Below, in pieces: positions 1-11,584 of a stretch of DNA of 64,000 nt. Position numbers and translations under genes: made by a program. The notes under the pieces are model-generated. The model saw only the letters and a program-made list of their open reading frames with translations, had not been told where the DNA came from and ran no database searches. How positions within the stretch are numbered: the stretch's first letter is position 1; every line of letters begins with the position of its first letter. The DNA comes from Delphinapterus leucas (taxonomy: Eukaryota; Chordata; Mammalia; Artiodactyla; Monodontidae), in the NCBI RefSeq assembly GCF_002288925.2, contig NW_022098023.1, forward strand, positions 32,461,689-32,525,688, in the 5' to 3' direction.

Positions 1-510
1 ACAGCAGTGGTATAAATAAATCCTATTACTTAAAGACAATGTTTATAAGGTGATTAAAGTGACTTTTGCATTTCAATTGTATTTAAATGACTTAGGTAAG
101 ATATGAGGTACAATCTCCTTTTTAAAGAGGGATGTTAAAACAGAAGTCTGAACAATGACTTCAAAATCACATGACAGTAGCAGTGATGAAATCACTAGCA
201 GAAACAAATGAAATACAACTTGTGAAGCTGGCATGGAGCACAAAGGTATTGTGGCACATAAGGATCAAGCAGTCCTCCGGAGTGAAAATAAAACCACCAG
301 TTTACTGGATTAGAGCAGACATGAGCACAGTCACCTAGAACGCAGGTTCATAGGCTCCCAGAAGAAGGACTAGAAAGTGACTAGAATGTAAATTACAGAG
401 GTATAGGCAATGTGGTAATGGCAGGGTGAGGTCAGGACTGTTAATCTAAAACCTATAAAATAAAGAGTCTGGATGGCATTGCCCATTCCAGTATTGTCTA
501 GGGCAGTGGT

Positions 511-720
511 GTTTTTTTGTTTTGTTTTTGCAGTACGCGGGCCTCTCACTGTTGTGGCCTCTCCCGTTGCAGAGCACAGGCTCTGGACGCGCAGGCTCAG
601 CGGCCATGGCTCACGGGCCCAGCCGCTCCGCGGCACGTGGGATCCTCTCAGACTGGGGCACGAACCCGTGTTTCCTGTATCGGCAGGCGGACTCTCAACC
701 ACTGCGCCACCAGGGAAGCC
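511..720 (-). mobile_element. CHR SINE
   Basis: This is a tRNA-derived cetacean SINE in reverse orientation: a T-rich tail, then GCGGGCCTCTCACTG, ending at CACCAGGGAAGCC. It is flanked by near-identical target duplications, CTAGGGCAGTGGT at 498-510 and CTAGGACAGTGGT at 721-733. Confidence 0.93.
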
Positions 721-1429
721 CTAGGACAGTGGTTTTAAAGCTTTTTTAAGAACTAGAGGAGGAAGGACGCAATATTCTCGGCGGAGGAAACAGCCGTGGT
801 GAAGATCCTGAGGAAAAAAGGGGCTGGAAGAGTTTAAGGAACTGCAAAAAGGCCACTGAGTTATGTAAAGAGTAGCTCAAAAGGAGCTTGAAAAGCAGGT
901 ACGGATGCACCCCGTAGGCCGCGGCAGCGTGGGGAGCTGGCTGGCACCTCAGAGCAGAGGGTGAGCATCCCTGTCCAGCGCCAGCTGGGTGGTTTGGGGG
1001 TCTTTATCCCATCTCACCGCTGAAATCTGGGTCCCACCGAATCTGGATCCTTTCTCCTGAGAGCCGGCTGGTGAACACTTACGAGCACACCCCTTGATAC
1101 TGTGTAAGGGACACAATTTTTTTTTTTTTTTACTATAATTTAAAAGATTGTCAAAGATCTGGCGGTTTTGAGAATCAACATGCTAATTCCAGGGTGATAT
1201 AGTAAAAATATTATAAAAATGTTTCACAAATATTTAGAAGTCATGGCAATCCCCCCCACCCCCTTCATGCTTGGCTTTACTTGGAAGGCAACTATAACCA
1301 TAAACTAACCAAAAAGTGTTCAATGCATTTCCCTAAAATGGCAAAGCTGTTACTCAAGTTTTTGGATCAGCTTCTAACATTTCTTCTGATTTATTAGGCT
1401 TATGTTTTGATTATTTAAAAGAAGAAATT

Positions 1430-1640
1430 GGGCTTCCCTGGTGGCGCAGTGGTTAAGTCCGTCTGCCGATGCAGGGGACACGGGTTCGTGCCCCGGTCCG
1501 GGAAGATCCCACATGCCGCGGAGCGGCTAAGGCCCGTGAGCCATGGCCGCTGAGCCTGCGCATCCCGAGCCTGTGCTCCACAACGGGAGAGGCCACAACA
1601 GTGAGAGGCCCACGTACCGCAAAATAAAAAAAAAAAAAAA
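1430..1640 (+). mobile_element. CHR SINE
   Basis: A forward copy starts GGGCTTCCCTGGTGGC and ends in an A-rich tail. It carries the tRNA-like A-box and B-box region in its first 70 bases. Perfect target duplications AGAAGAAATT lie at 1420-1429 and 1641-1650, so it is a fairly recent insertion. Confidence 0.94.
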
Positions 1641-2337
1641 AGAAGAAATTGCAATTGAAACAATTTTTTTTCCTCTGTTCTTAATCCATTTAGTCCACAT
1701 GCTGAGGAATCTTAGAAAATTAAAGAAAAATTGTACTTGTATTATAGCTTTTTCTGTGTTTGAAACTACAGATTAGTTTTATGAAGCTGGCAGCAATAAA
1801 GGACGTTAACTGCTGTATTATATGCTGTGGAATTGAATAGCTTAAATCTTTAAAGCTTAAAACTTTTTTTTCCTCGTAAGTAATACATAAGCATTTCTAT
1901 TATTAGAAGAAAAGAGAACTATTTTATATTGCATCTGGGTTAAGAGGACAGTCATTTTTACTCTATTCCATCCCACTCTATTTGGAGGCAATATGTTAGA
2001 TTCTAAATTGCTAAATACAGTTGAGAGCCTGTTTCATTAGGTCACAGAATTAAGTGTATTAGGTAGTGTTAGGCTTTTGAATTAGAAAGTGCCCAACTAT
2101 AAAATAAGGGGAAAAACCCCCCTGAAAAGTAGAAATAATGTATCAAAAGTTAGCTTCATTTAAAAGAAATTTATGAAGACTTTTCTAAACTGTAGGTACT
2201 CTCTTTGAATATAAAGGAAACAACATACGTCTAGTACAAGAACTAAAAGAACTGGCTTCTAACTGGGGGTAATAAAATATGCTTTAATCCATCTATTTAG
2301 AAGCATTTATCCTGATAATGCCAGAACAGAAGTCTTT

Positions 2338-2664
2338 TTTTTAAAAAAATAAATTTATTTTATTTATTTATTTATTTTTGGCTGCGTTGGGTCTTCGTTG
2401 TTGTGCAGGGGCTTTCTCTAGTTTCGGTAAGTGCGGGCTACTCTTCGTTGCCATGCAAGGGCTTCTCATTGTGGTGGCTTCTCTTGTTGCGGAGCACGGG
2501 CTCTAGGCGCAAAGGCTTCAGTAGCTGTGATGCGCAGGCTCAGTAGTCGTGGCTCACAGGCTTAGTTGCTCCGTGGCATGTGGGATCTTCCCGGACCAGG
2601 GATCGAATTCGTGTTCCCTGCACTGGCAGACGGATTCTTAACCACTGCACCACCAGGGAAGTTC
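2338..2664 (-). mobile_element. CHR SINE, long subfamily
   Basis: The reverse copy begins with a TTTATT-type tail and GGCTGCGTTGGGTCTTCG and ends at the tRNA head ACCACCAGGGAAG. The long body has repeated GCTTCTC and CAGTAG-type segments, which distinguishes this subfamily from the 190 bp one. Confidence 0.9.
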
Positions 2665-3104
2665 TCATTTAAAATTTTTCAATTAAATTCACTGAAACAT
2701 GATATACTATGCTCTCAGCTTGTACCTCAATCGCAATTTGTTCCATTTTCTAAGTTCATGTCTTATAATACCTTGTATAAACTGTAGATTAAGCTCTAAA
2801 TAAAAAATTGTAGTGTCTAAAAAAGGAAAAAGATCATTATTCTCTGTGGAGAATGGTTTGGAGAGAGGCATGAGTAGATTTAGGAAGACTGGTTAGGAGA
2901 CTGACGTAATCTAGGGAAGAGGACATGAGGATTTGAGCTAAGGTTGTGATAGAAATTCACAAACAGGAAATGAAATACAAAGTATAAAATTAAAGAAGTT
3001 GAAATCTTTAAAAAAATCTTAAATTAGAATTGGATATACTGGTAGGAACTCATGATTTTCCCCTCTCTATTTAAAAACACTTATTTCATAACTCTGTCTA
3101 CTGA

Positions 3105-3155
3105 AAAAGCCTAGAAACATTGAGGGCCTAGAAACATTGAGGGCCTAGAAACAAT
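3105..3155. repeat. Tandem repeat, 17 bp unit, about 2.7 copies
   Basis: The unit CCTAGAAACATTGAGGG is repeated, with the last copy degenerating to CCTAGAAACAATGAAC. No known function is evident. Confidence 0.85.
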
Positions 3156-3319
3156 GAACATTCCCAGTGCCCAGAATGACTCATTCATTCTTCATGGTGT
3201 CATTAGGCTTGGTGTATTTCTTGTTTTGCCTACAGACTGGAAGTTAGGTCTAAAGACTTGATCTGATTCAGGTTATTTATTTATTTTTTTCCAAGGATAC
3301 TGCATAGGTGTTTTATTTT

Positions 3320-3655
3320 GTTTTTATTTGATTAATTTATTTACTTAATTTATTTTTGGCTGTGTTGGGTCTTCATTGCTGTGCGCGGGCTTTCTCTAGT
3401 TGTGTCGAGTGGGGGCTGCTCTTCGTTGCGGTGTGCAGGCTTCTCATTGCGATGGTTTCTCTTGCTGCGAAGCACAGCACCTAGGCGCGCGGGCTTCAGT
3501 AGTTGTGGCTTGCGGGCTCTAGAGCGCAGGCTCAGTAGTGTGGTGCACGGTCTTAGTTGCTCCGCAGCATGTGGGATCTTCCTGGACCAGGGCTCGAACC
3601 CATGTCCCCTGCATTGGCAGGCAGATTCTTAACCACTGAGCCACCAGGGAAGCCC
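3320..3655 (-). mobile_element. CHR SINE, long subfamily
   Basis: A reverse long-form copy. Its target duplications are TAGGTGTTTTATTTT at 3305-3319 and TAGGTGTTGTTTTA from 3656. Confidence 0.9.
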
Positions 3656-3864
3656 TAGGTGTTGTTTTATACTTCACGTTACATCACATCAAGAGTCACA
3701 TAAATCAACATAATCTAAGGTTGATTAGAGCATTTTGGTGGTTATGACCTGATATAAAGTTCTGTGATATCCTCTAACTGCTTTAGCATTCATTGGTGAT
3801 TGATGCCTGAATCATTTCATCAGGGGTTACTAAATGGTGATTTCCTAACTCTTACCTTTCTTTT

Positions 3865-4060
3865 TTTAAAACATCTTAATTAAGGTACAACTGACATACA
3901 ATAAACTGTACATTTAAAAAAGTAGAATTTGATAAGCATTTTTATACATATACACCCCCATGAAACCATCACCATAATCAAGATAGTGAACATATCCATC
4001 ACCCCAAGATTTATTTTGCCCTTTTATATATTTGGAAATTTTCATAATCGAAAGTTTAAA
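3865..4060 (-). mobile_element. Ancient L1 3' fragment
   Basis: The plus strand reads TTAAGGTACAACTGACATACA followed by CATCACCATAATCAAGATA, the antisense of an old mammalian L1 3' region. Confidence 0.65.
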
Positions 4061-4069
4061 AAAAGGGAA

Positions 4070-4540
4070 CTATTTAAGAGCTAGATCATCTGGGCGTGGT
4101 GACTGAAGCTTGAGGCCTAATGAGAAAAGGGTCTGGAATGACTCATAGGTTTGTAATACAAGCCATTGAATAGCCACTGATATGAGCCATTTATTGAAAC
4201 TGGGAACACTGGAGAAGAAACTTGGTGTATTCAGTTTTGCACATGTTAAGTTTAAGGTTACAATGAGACATTCAAGTAGAGATGTCAAGTAGGCAGGTCC
4301 TATATTAAAAGGTAACAGTTTGGACTAGGGATATAAACTTGGGAATGTTGGCATATAGTAACTGAGGCCAGGGAGCAGAAATTATCAAGAGAATAAGTAC
4401 AGAACAGAACAAAGACTCAAGGGGGAAAAGACACTTTGAAAAACTCTAATGTTTTATGATCAGCTAGAAGAGGAGCAAGGGGGAAAATGAGAGTACAGTA
4501 TTGCAGAAGCCAAGGGAAAATAAGGCAAGAACACATCATT
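4070..4540 (-). mobile_element. L2 LINE fragment
   Basis: The antisense of L2 ORF2 is recognisable from its order: a GACTGAAGC and GTCTGGAATGACTC region, CAGTTTTGCACATGTTAAG, AGTAGAGATGTCAAGTAGGC and GATATAAACTTGGGAATGTT. It is old and degenerate with no usable frame. A related short fragment lies at about 2850-2960. Confidence 0.7.
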
Positions 4541-5039
4541 TGTGCTTATCCCAGTAAGTTGCATTCTGTATAATAGTTTTACTTTTCGCTCATAACTGAT
4601 ACATTATGATTTATAACCAGTAAGTGTGGGCATACTCCTGAAAGATGTGTCATCTTTAGTTCATTAACAGAATTAAGTTTCTGAGTCTTGTAAGGCTGAG
4701 AACTAGACCATGGGCTCTGTAAATCAACGAAAGTAAACATTACCTTGGAGGACTCTAGATAGCTGTTTGGCTGGCGAGTTTTGCCTGGTGACCTCCAAGC
4801 CTCAGGAAGTCTTTCTTTGAAGCATTTACAGTACTAATTACTTTTTTAAAGGAGTAATATTTAAGACAAACTCTTTTGTTTTGTCTATCATTAGTCTCTC
4901 AGGATCGTAAAATAAAAGGGAAACTGGCTCATTAACAACTTCAACCTCCCCTAAAGGTGGGAATCTGGCCTTAAATTTCCTGGTGATTATCCAACCACTG
5001 CCTGTACAACATAGTGACTCTGGGTCACCGTGTGATAGG

Positions 5040-5225
5040 ATGAGAGAAAGGGGAAAAGGGGAGTTGTTTAATGAGTCTAGAGTTCCAGATTTGAAAGATG
5101 AAAAAGTCTGAGAAACCTGTTGTACAACAATGTGAATAAACTCAACATATTGAACCCTACACTTAAAAATGAGTAGATGGTAAAGTCTATGTTATGTGTT
5201 TTTTACCACAATTAAAAAAAAAAAT
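5040..5225 (+). mobile_element. Old L1 3' end
   Basis: The segment contains GAGTTCCAGATTTGAAAGATG, TTGTACAACAATGTGAAT and CACTTAAAAATGAGTAGATG and ends in an A-run, the 3' UTR of an older L1 subfamily. A sister copy is at 12540-12890. Confidence 0.75.
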
Positions 5226-5230
5226 AAGCA

Positions 5231-5459
5231 GGGCTTCCCTGGTGGCGCAGTGGTTGAGAGTCCGCCTGCCGATGCAGGGGACTCGGGTTCGTGCCCCGGT
5301 CCGGGAAGATCCCACATGCCGCGGAGCGGTAGGCCCGTGAGCCACGGCCGCTGAGCCTGCGCGTCTGGAGCCTGCGCGTCTGGAGCCTGTGCTCCGCAAA
5401 GGGAGAGGCCTGCGTACCGCAAAAAACAAAAACAAAAACAAAAACAAAAACAAAAAAAA
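5231..5459 (+). mobile_element. CHR SINE with internal tandem duplication
   Basis: A forward 190 bp-type SINE with a (AAAAAC)n tail. It has an 18 bp internal duplication, GCCTGCGCGTCTGGA followed by GCCTGCGCGTCTGGA, at about 5356-5390. First of three consecutive SINEs. Confidence 0.92.
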
Positions 5460-5475
5460 TAAAAAAGTAAGCAGA

Positions 5476-5650
5476 GGGACTTTGCTGGTAGCACAGTGGT
5501 TAAGATTCTGTGCTCCTCATGCAGGGGGCCCGGGTTCGATCCCTGGTCAGGAACTAGATCCCACACGCATGCCACAAATAAGGAGCCCGCCTGCCGCAAC
5601 TAAGACCCAGCGTGACTAAATAAAAATAAATAAATATTAAAAAAAAAAAA
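5476..5650 (+). mobile_element. CHR-related SINE, diverged subfamily
   Basis: It begins GGGACTTTGCTGGTAGCAC, contains the B-box-like GGGTTCGATCCCTGGT and ends with AATAAATAAATATT and an A-run. It is second in the tandem cluster. Confidence 0.88.
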
Positions 5651-5992
5651 GGGCTTCCCTGGCGACACAGTGGTTAAGAATCCACCTGCCAATGCAGGGG
5701 ATACGGGCTTGAGCCCTGGTTCGGGAAAATCCCACATGCCGCGGAGCAACTAAGCCCATGAGACACAACTACTGAGCCTGCGCTCTAGAGCCTGAGAGCC
5801 ACAAATACTGAAGCCCGTGCGCCTAGAGCCCATGCTCTGCAGCAAGAGAAGCCACTGCAATGAGAAGCCCGTGCACCGCAACGAAGAGTAGACCCCGCTT
5901 GCCATAACTAGAGAAAGCCCATGCACAGCAACAAAGACCCAACGCAGCCAAAAATAAATAAATAAATAAACAAATAAATTTATTTTAAAAAA
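5651..5992 (+). mobile_element. CHR SINE, long subfamily
   Basis: It begins GGGCTTCCCTGGCGACACAG and ends CAGCCAAAAATAAATAAATA. The 330 bp body carries the long-form repeats. It is third in the cluster and was built directly on the A-tail of the previous element. Confidence 0.9.
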
Positions 5993-6067
5993 TTAGAAAG
6001 CGAAAATGAAGGTCTGGAAATTTAAAGAAAAGGCAAGGGTTGTAGTGGTATTAAGAATTGAGCTAGA

Positions 6068-6671
6068 CACTATGGAGAACAGTATGCAGGTTCCTTAAAA
6101 AACTAAAAATAGAATTACTATAAGACCCAGGAATCCTACTACTGGGCATATACCCAGAGAAAACCATAATTCAAAAAGACACATGCACCCCAATGTTCAT
6201 TGCAGCACTATTTACAATAACCAGGTCATGGAAGCAACCTAAATGCCCATCGACAGACGAATGGATAAAGAAGATGTGGTACATATATACAATGGAATAT
6301 TACTCAGCCATAAAAAGGAACGAAATTGGGTCATTTGTAGAGGCGTGGATGGATCTAGAGACTGTCATACAGAGTGAAGTAAGTCAGAAAGAGAAAAACA
6401 AATATCGTATATTAACGCATATATGTGGAACCTAGAAAAATGGTACAGATGAACCACTTTGCAGGGCAGAAATAGAGACACAGATGTAGAGAACAAACGT
6501 ATGGACACCAAGGGGGAAAAGCAGCGGCGGGGGGTGGTGCTGTGATGAATTGGGAGAGTGGGATTGACATGTATACACTGATGTGTATAAAATGGATGAC
6601 TAATAAGAACCTGCTGTATAAAAAAATAAAATAAAATTCAAAAATTCAAAAAAAAAAACCCCAAACAAAAA
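6068..6671 (+). mobile_element. 5'-truncated L1 insertion
   Basis: The sequence runs from the ORF2 end and 3' UTR (ACTACTGGGCATATACCCAG, ATGGAATATTACTCAGCCAT) to an A-rich tail. Target duplications TGAGCTAGA lie at 6059-6067 and 6672-6680. This is typical target-primed integration with 5' truncation. An 80-codon open frame inside it is L1 debris, not a gene. Confidence 0.92.
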
Positions 6672-6689
6672 TGAGCTAGAATAGATTCT

Positions 6690-8490
6690 GTGATACTAAA
6701 AAGCAAAAAAAAAACCCCACTTATTTTTAATATATTAAAAAATAGTTACATCACTGTATCTCATCTGTGCCCAAATTCATCAAATAAACATTTAGAGCTT
6801 AAATTCAAGGCACAGTGCTAAATACTGAGGACCAAAAAAAGCTTAAGAAATAGTTCTTGCCTTCAAGGAAATGGACAAGTAAGCAATTATTATAAAATAT
6901 GGTAAGCAGAATTAGAGATATAGAGTACAGAGTATATAAATTACTATGGTAGAACAGATAGAACTTTCTGGAAGGAGTGGCATCTGAATTAGAAAATTCA
7001 CAAATGTCATCTAAAAAGATTTCATACCACAGTCTAATCCTGAGCTTTATTAATGGTAGGATATGATAGAAAGAACTATGTTTTTTTAAAGGAGTAATTC
7101 ATATCTAGAAAGGAAAGGAAAGGAAGAGGGAAAAAAATAGGGATTTGGAGGGAGGAAGACTTCCTCAATTTCCTCATCACTGCATTTTCTATTTTTAAAA
7201 TTAGCTCCAAATTTTCCTGCTTCTGTGCCTTTGTCCACACCATTAACTTTAACTTGGATAATCAATCAGTATTCCTTTATATTAAAATACGTACATATAA
7301 CAAACAGCGTTGACTGAACTAAACTATAAAATGCTTTTCGATTAATAACTAGAGGTGAAAATAAAACAGACATTCTCTTCTAGCATTTTGGAAGGAAACA
7401 AATTACGCTACAAATTTAGTTTTAATGAATTATAAGCGCATCTGGATTTAGGATGCGTGCCTGAGAAAGGCTGTTTTCACAAATCTTTGTTGCAGAAAGT
7501 CGTATTTTAGATGTATCCAAACGAAATAAAAGGGAAGGATGAGATTAGGGTTTTTAGGCTAACAGTAAATTTACAAGTGCATATTATTATCAGAGGCTTT
7601 TTCTGTTCTCTCACACTCAACTAATAGCCTATGATACTGTAAACTTTCAAAGAACACAGTGATTAGATAGATTCTTTTTTCATACCTACCAGGATAATCA
7701 GTGATTTGCGCATCAGTGGTGCTTCACTAGGAGGCGGGGGTGATGTGCGACCCTGAGGGACAGAGAGGGTTCTGACTGTCACAACTCGGGCTGGGGGTGC
7801 GGGTGGCTACTGTCATCTAGTGGTAGAGGCCAGAGATGCTGACAAACATCCCACAAGGCAAAGAACTGCCCCACTCCTGTCCTGAATAAAGAATTGTCCA
7901 TCCTCTATGTCAACAGTGGTTGAGAAAATCTGATACATGAAAATATACTTCTTTCTTTTTCTTTTCTTCCTCTTCCATCCCTCTTCTTTCTTTTAAATTG
8001 TAACTCTTGAATGACAAATGGAGCATATTTTATGACAAGAAAAAGAGAAAATGCTACTGATTTTTTCTTACAGACTAGATATTTGGTCCATACTGCATCT
8101 GTTTTGACCAAAGTAACAAGACAGTTTCCACCAAATTATTACTTGACCAATGGAATAACGGACTTTGTACCAGATTGTATTGGTTAATAATAATATGAAA
8201 TATAAGAAAAAACAGAGCCCAAAGAAAGAATCAGCAATTCATATCCACTTACATGATATCTGACCACCATTATTGGGCATATAAAATGCCTTCTAGTAGA
8301 CTTCACAGATGACTATTAATTTAAAAATTGTAAGGTGTCTTGGTATTTGTGTTATGACATTTAAATTCAAAATTTATATAGTTAGAAAAATACTCACCAA
8401 TATAACAACTAATCAAAATATTTATAAGCCACATGTTTAAAATGCCTTAAAGAATTACGAAACTTCCAATATTTAAATCATAATAGAGTA
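6690..8490. other. Intergenic DNA downstream of PIBF1
   Basis: This is AT-rich DNA without a gene. At 6770-7000 there is a weak L2-like stretch. At 7720-7925 there is an ancient interspersed repeat (contains TCATCTAGTGGTAGAGGCCA and ACATCCCACAAGGCA) whose family I cannot name firmly. The rest looks unique. Confidence 0.6.
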
Positions 8491-8497
8491 TACAATA

Positions 8498-8702
8498 TTT
8501 ATTTTGTAACAAAATAGATAAAACCAAATATTTGCACTTTATGTAGTTTGATTATTATGATAATTTGTTAATTTAACATTCAGTTAAAATAAACTTTAAA
8601 TTAGCTATTTAAAAAATGTCAAGTACATGATTAAGATAAATTTTGTTCATCAGAAAAAGACCTTCAGGAGTAAATAATGATAGAGCAAATCTATCCAAAA
8701 CA
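8498..8702 (-). other. PIBF1: PIBF1 3' UTR with candidate poly(A) signal
   Basis: Downstream of the TAG on the minus strand, the first canonical AATAAA is at 8503-8498 (TTTATT on the plus strand), about 200 nt after the stop. The stretch is AT-rich, free of recognised repeats and has no coding frame. I infer that it is the short 3' UTR. The cleavage site should lie 10-30 nt further left, around 8470-8490. Further downstream signals cannot be excluded. Confidence 0.55.
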
Positions 8703-8753
8703 CTACGTCTTCATTTTTTGTGTCTTAGACCACTCAGGTGCTTCTTTTTTGGT
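8703..8753 (-). CDS. PIBF1: PIBF1 terminal coding exon with stop codon
   Basis: The final coding exon supplies only 16 residues, TKKEAPEWSKTQKMKT, then TAG at 8705-8703. It continues phase 0 from PKPTLF in the previous exon, and the joined PTLF-TKKEAPEWSK sequence matches the C-terminus I recall for human PIBF1, except for T where human has K in SKKQ. The acceptor is TTTTTTTTACAG, preceded by an unusually long pyrimidine tract on the minus strand. The exon is far too short to find by open-frame length; it was located by searching for the expected end of the protein. The stop is at the expected position, so the protein is full length at its C-terminus. Confidence 0.92.
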   Translation of the reverse strand, partial: TKKEAPEWSKTQKMKT

Positions 8754-8795
8754 CTGTAAAAAAAAGGAAAAAAAAAAAAAGAAGAAGAAGAAAAG
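8754..8795 (-). promoter_or_regulatory. Long polypyrimidine tract and 3' splice site of the last PIBF1 exon
   Basis: On the minus strand this is a nearly uninterrupted run of T and C (CTT repeats, then T12, CC and T8) ending ACAG at the exon edge. Such a long homopolymeric tract is a strong U2AF binding site and is also prone to length change. Confidence 0.8.
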
Positions 8796-8982
8796 AAAAT
8801 TAAGTAAAATGCTTATAAGGAGGAGAAGAGAAACAATTCAAAGAACTAAGTACCTATATACATTGGGGATTTTTATGTAAAATTATAGTAAATAATTGCT
8901 TTTTGTAATTCAGAAAGAGACTTAAGGGCAAAGATTTTGTCTTTTGTCAGAAATAATCTCCCACCTGGTATTAAATAAAATA

Positions 8983-9058
8983 AATACACAGCTGTGTTTT
9001 CTGGCTTAAATCCGATATTTAATACACAGCTGTGTTTTCTGGCTTAAATCCGATATTT
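8983..9058. repeat. Perfect 38 bp tandem duplication
   Basis: Positions 8983-9020 and 9021-9058 are identical; each begins AATACACAGCTGTG and ends CCGATATTT. It lies in the last PIBF1 intron, about 230 bp upstream of the terminal exon in the direction of transcription. The absence of mismatches suggests a recent slippage or replication event, or an assembly duplication. Confidence 0.95.
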
Positions 9059-9589
9059 AATGTATTCTACAGAGGCGAATATTTTATGAATTGATTCTAT
9101 TTTCAAATAAAATTATAAAAAAATCAAGGGCACAGCTTCTTTTTAGTTGTCTTATCTATCTACATACAGATACTCATTCACTCAATAGATATTTAGTAAA
9201 GAATTTCTAGATCCAAATCATTGTGCTTTGGGTATTCTGCATTGCTAAGTATTTATCAGAGTACTTCTTGGGTTTACTGCTCAATCATTTCAATGTAAAA
9301 GAGCCTGGCTATACAGAGTAGTAACAAAAGAGCAGGGAAGGTGGTCTGTGATAAAGCACTTAGAACTCCCTATATAAGATACTGATGCCAATCAAAACAT
9401 CTTATTTTATATAATATAATAAATCAAACATGCAATTACTCCTTTCCCACTTATATCTCCTTAAAACTATGAAGAACCACATTCCTAAATACATATACAT
9501 TGGCATATAGATAAGTAAGATAAGTTATGACAATTTTATCTTTTTCATATGCCATAGCTGATGCACAAAATGTCAGAAGTGACATCAAT

Positions 9590-10145
9590 GGTCAGCTCCT
9601 CTTGCCCTTAGCCATGCCCTTGGGCAGCTTCAATTACCACCAAATACACCAGTAGACCCTCCACCTCCTTCCTCCAGCCCCATCTGTATAACCATAGCTC
9701 TAACTTGAGCTACAAATACTTTTACATGATGCCTAAAGGCAAGTAAAATTCAGTATGTCAAAATGAACTCCCCCAATCGCCATATTGTCTGCCTTGGTGA
9801 ATGGTACCATATTTTGTTCAGTCATCTAAACCAGAAATGATTGATTCCTCTTCATCTTAGATTTCTCCTTTTTTTTTTTCCACTTGCTACGTTCATTCTA
9901 AACAGTCCCTAACATTTGTAGAAATATCTTTTAAACTCCTTATTCTGCTTCTATCTTGACCCCAAAAGGCTTACCTTGGGCCCTCATCATTTCTGGGCTT
10001 CACTCCCGCAAGAATTTCCTAATTCTGATTTGGCTTTTTCTTCTATTATGTTCATAACCTACAATCCCTCCAAGCTTATCTTTCTAAAATGCAAATCTGC
10101 ATTAAAACACTTTAGTAGTTTTTCTTTAATAGAAAGTCCAAAGTT
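9590..10145 (+). mobile_element. L2 LINE fragment
   Basis: A pyrimidine-rich, ORF2-like L2 segment in sense orientation (AAAATGAACTCCCCCAATC, GATTCCTCTTCATC, then AAAATGCAAATCTG). A likely continuation is at 10890-10950 (CTGTAGGATCTGGTCCAGG). It is broken by stops throughout. Confidence 0.65.
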
Positions 10146-10974
10146 ATTAGTATTAAAGGTGAAAGAAGCTTCCAGGGTAAAATAAGGAAATCATAGGGAA
10201 AAGCCAGGTGCTATCTTCCAAGAGAATTCAAAGGTGACAGGGCCTAACCAAATCCAAAAGAAACCAGAGTACAAACCAGAATGCTAGCTGATCTGCCAGG
10301 GGAGGGGTAAGTTCCATTTTGAGAAACTGTGATCTTCACTAGGTCATAATGTAAACTGGTTTTCTTAACTGTGGCTCGTGGACAAAAAAATATGAAAGCA
10401 ACTTCTACAGATCAAGCAAAAGGCACAGAATTTGTATATCTGCATTTTCTCAATCAACTGATACTAAAAGTTCTTTTACTACTATGTATGTATAGTAGAA
10501 GGTAAATAAAACTTTTGATATTAGAAGGGAATCTTAAGACTCATAAAGGACAGTACAAGCATTTTAATGGTAGACTGTCCTTCCTGACTACTTCAATCTG
10601 TGTCTGGTCCATTACAGACCATCCGCCCTCCATCCCCTCCTCCCAGTAACTTCTTTCTTCAGATGTATTAATGAAGTAGCTTTGCCACAGTCGAGTGTAC
10701 CTCTGTCCTGGGGATTAACTGCTTTCCCACTTCATAAATTGACTTTTCAGTTTTTTGGTCATAGCCATTTAAAATTAGTTTCACAGCTTGTCCCATAGGT
10801 CTAATGTATATTCCTTATTCCTAGGTTATTTGGCGGGAGCTTCACTATCATTGTCATGTCCAAGCTACATTTAATTTAGAAGATAGGGCCCTGTAGGATC
10901 TGGTCCAGGCCTACTTCTCTAACCCTATCTCTTGACACTCTACTACATGAACTAAATTACTTGTAGTTGAGATT

Positions 10975-11070
10975 AGTTTTATAGTAATTTATTGAACACC
11001 TACTATGTATCAGGTCTTTGTGTTAGGTTGTACGGCTATAAAAATGAGTAAGACCCTATGACAGAGCCTG
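10975..11070 (+). repeat. MIR or L2 tail fragment
   Basis: TTATTGAACACCTACTATGT followed by AGGTCTTTGTGTTAG is the common ancient core of MIR/L2 3' ends. Confidence 0.6.
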
Positions 11071-11584
11071 GTGGTTGCCTAGATTACCTCTATTTTTCCC
11101 CTTTCAATAACAGAACTCTGATGTCATTATGAGAGTAATGGGCTCATCCAGTGAAAAACTACATTTATCAGCCTCCCTTGCTGCTAGGTGTGGACGAGTG
11201 ACTAAATTCTGACCAATGGAATACAAATAGAAGATGTTGGGTAGAACTTATAGAAAAATGCCTTTAGAATAGGAGATGGTATTTCCCCCCATTTCCTCTT
11301 GCTTCCTGCTTGGAATGCAGATGTGATGGCTTAGGCTACAGCAGCTATATTGTGATTCTGAGGACAGAGGCCACACACCAAGGATGGTTTGAAGAGTAAG
11401 GCAGAAGAAACCTAGGTCCTTGATGACTTCAAAGGGCCACATACTAGCCCTGAAAAGCTTATCTTCAGGCTTTTATCTGAGAGCCAGAACAATCTACTTA
11501 AGTCACTGAACTAGCAGTGGAACGTAATTCCTAGACACTGACTCTAATCCTTAAGTTATAGCATTTGTTTCATGTTGTATTTTC

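Noticed and set aside
1430..1500. tRNA gene suggested by A-box and B-box motifs in SINE heads
   Set aside because: The motifs belong to the tRNA-derived SINE head; no complete cloverleaf with an acceptor stem can be formed.
5187..5599. Open frames of 88 and 135 codons on the minus strand
   Set aside because: They run through two adjacent SINEs and their A-tails; the peptide is SINE-derived and recurs at other copies.
6193..6435. 80-codon open frame
   Set aside because: It is the end of a truncated L1 (contains the NGILFSHK-type region and ATGGAATATTACTCAGCC), bounded by target duplications.
7720..7925. GC-richer island downstream of PIBF1 as a promoter or CpG island
   Set aside because: CpG count is low and the text resembles an ancient interspersed repeat.
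9000..9060. The 38 bp duplication as a minisatellite
   Set aside because: Only two units are present, so it is reported as a tandem duplication and not as an array.
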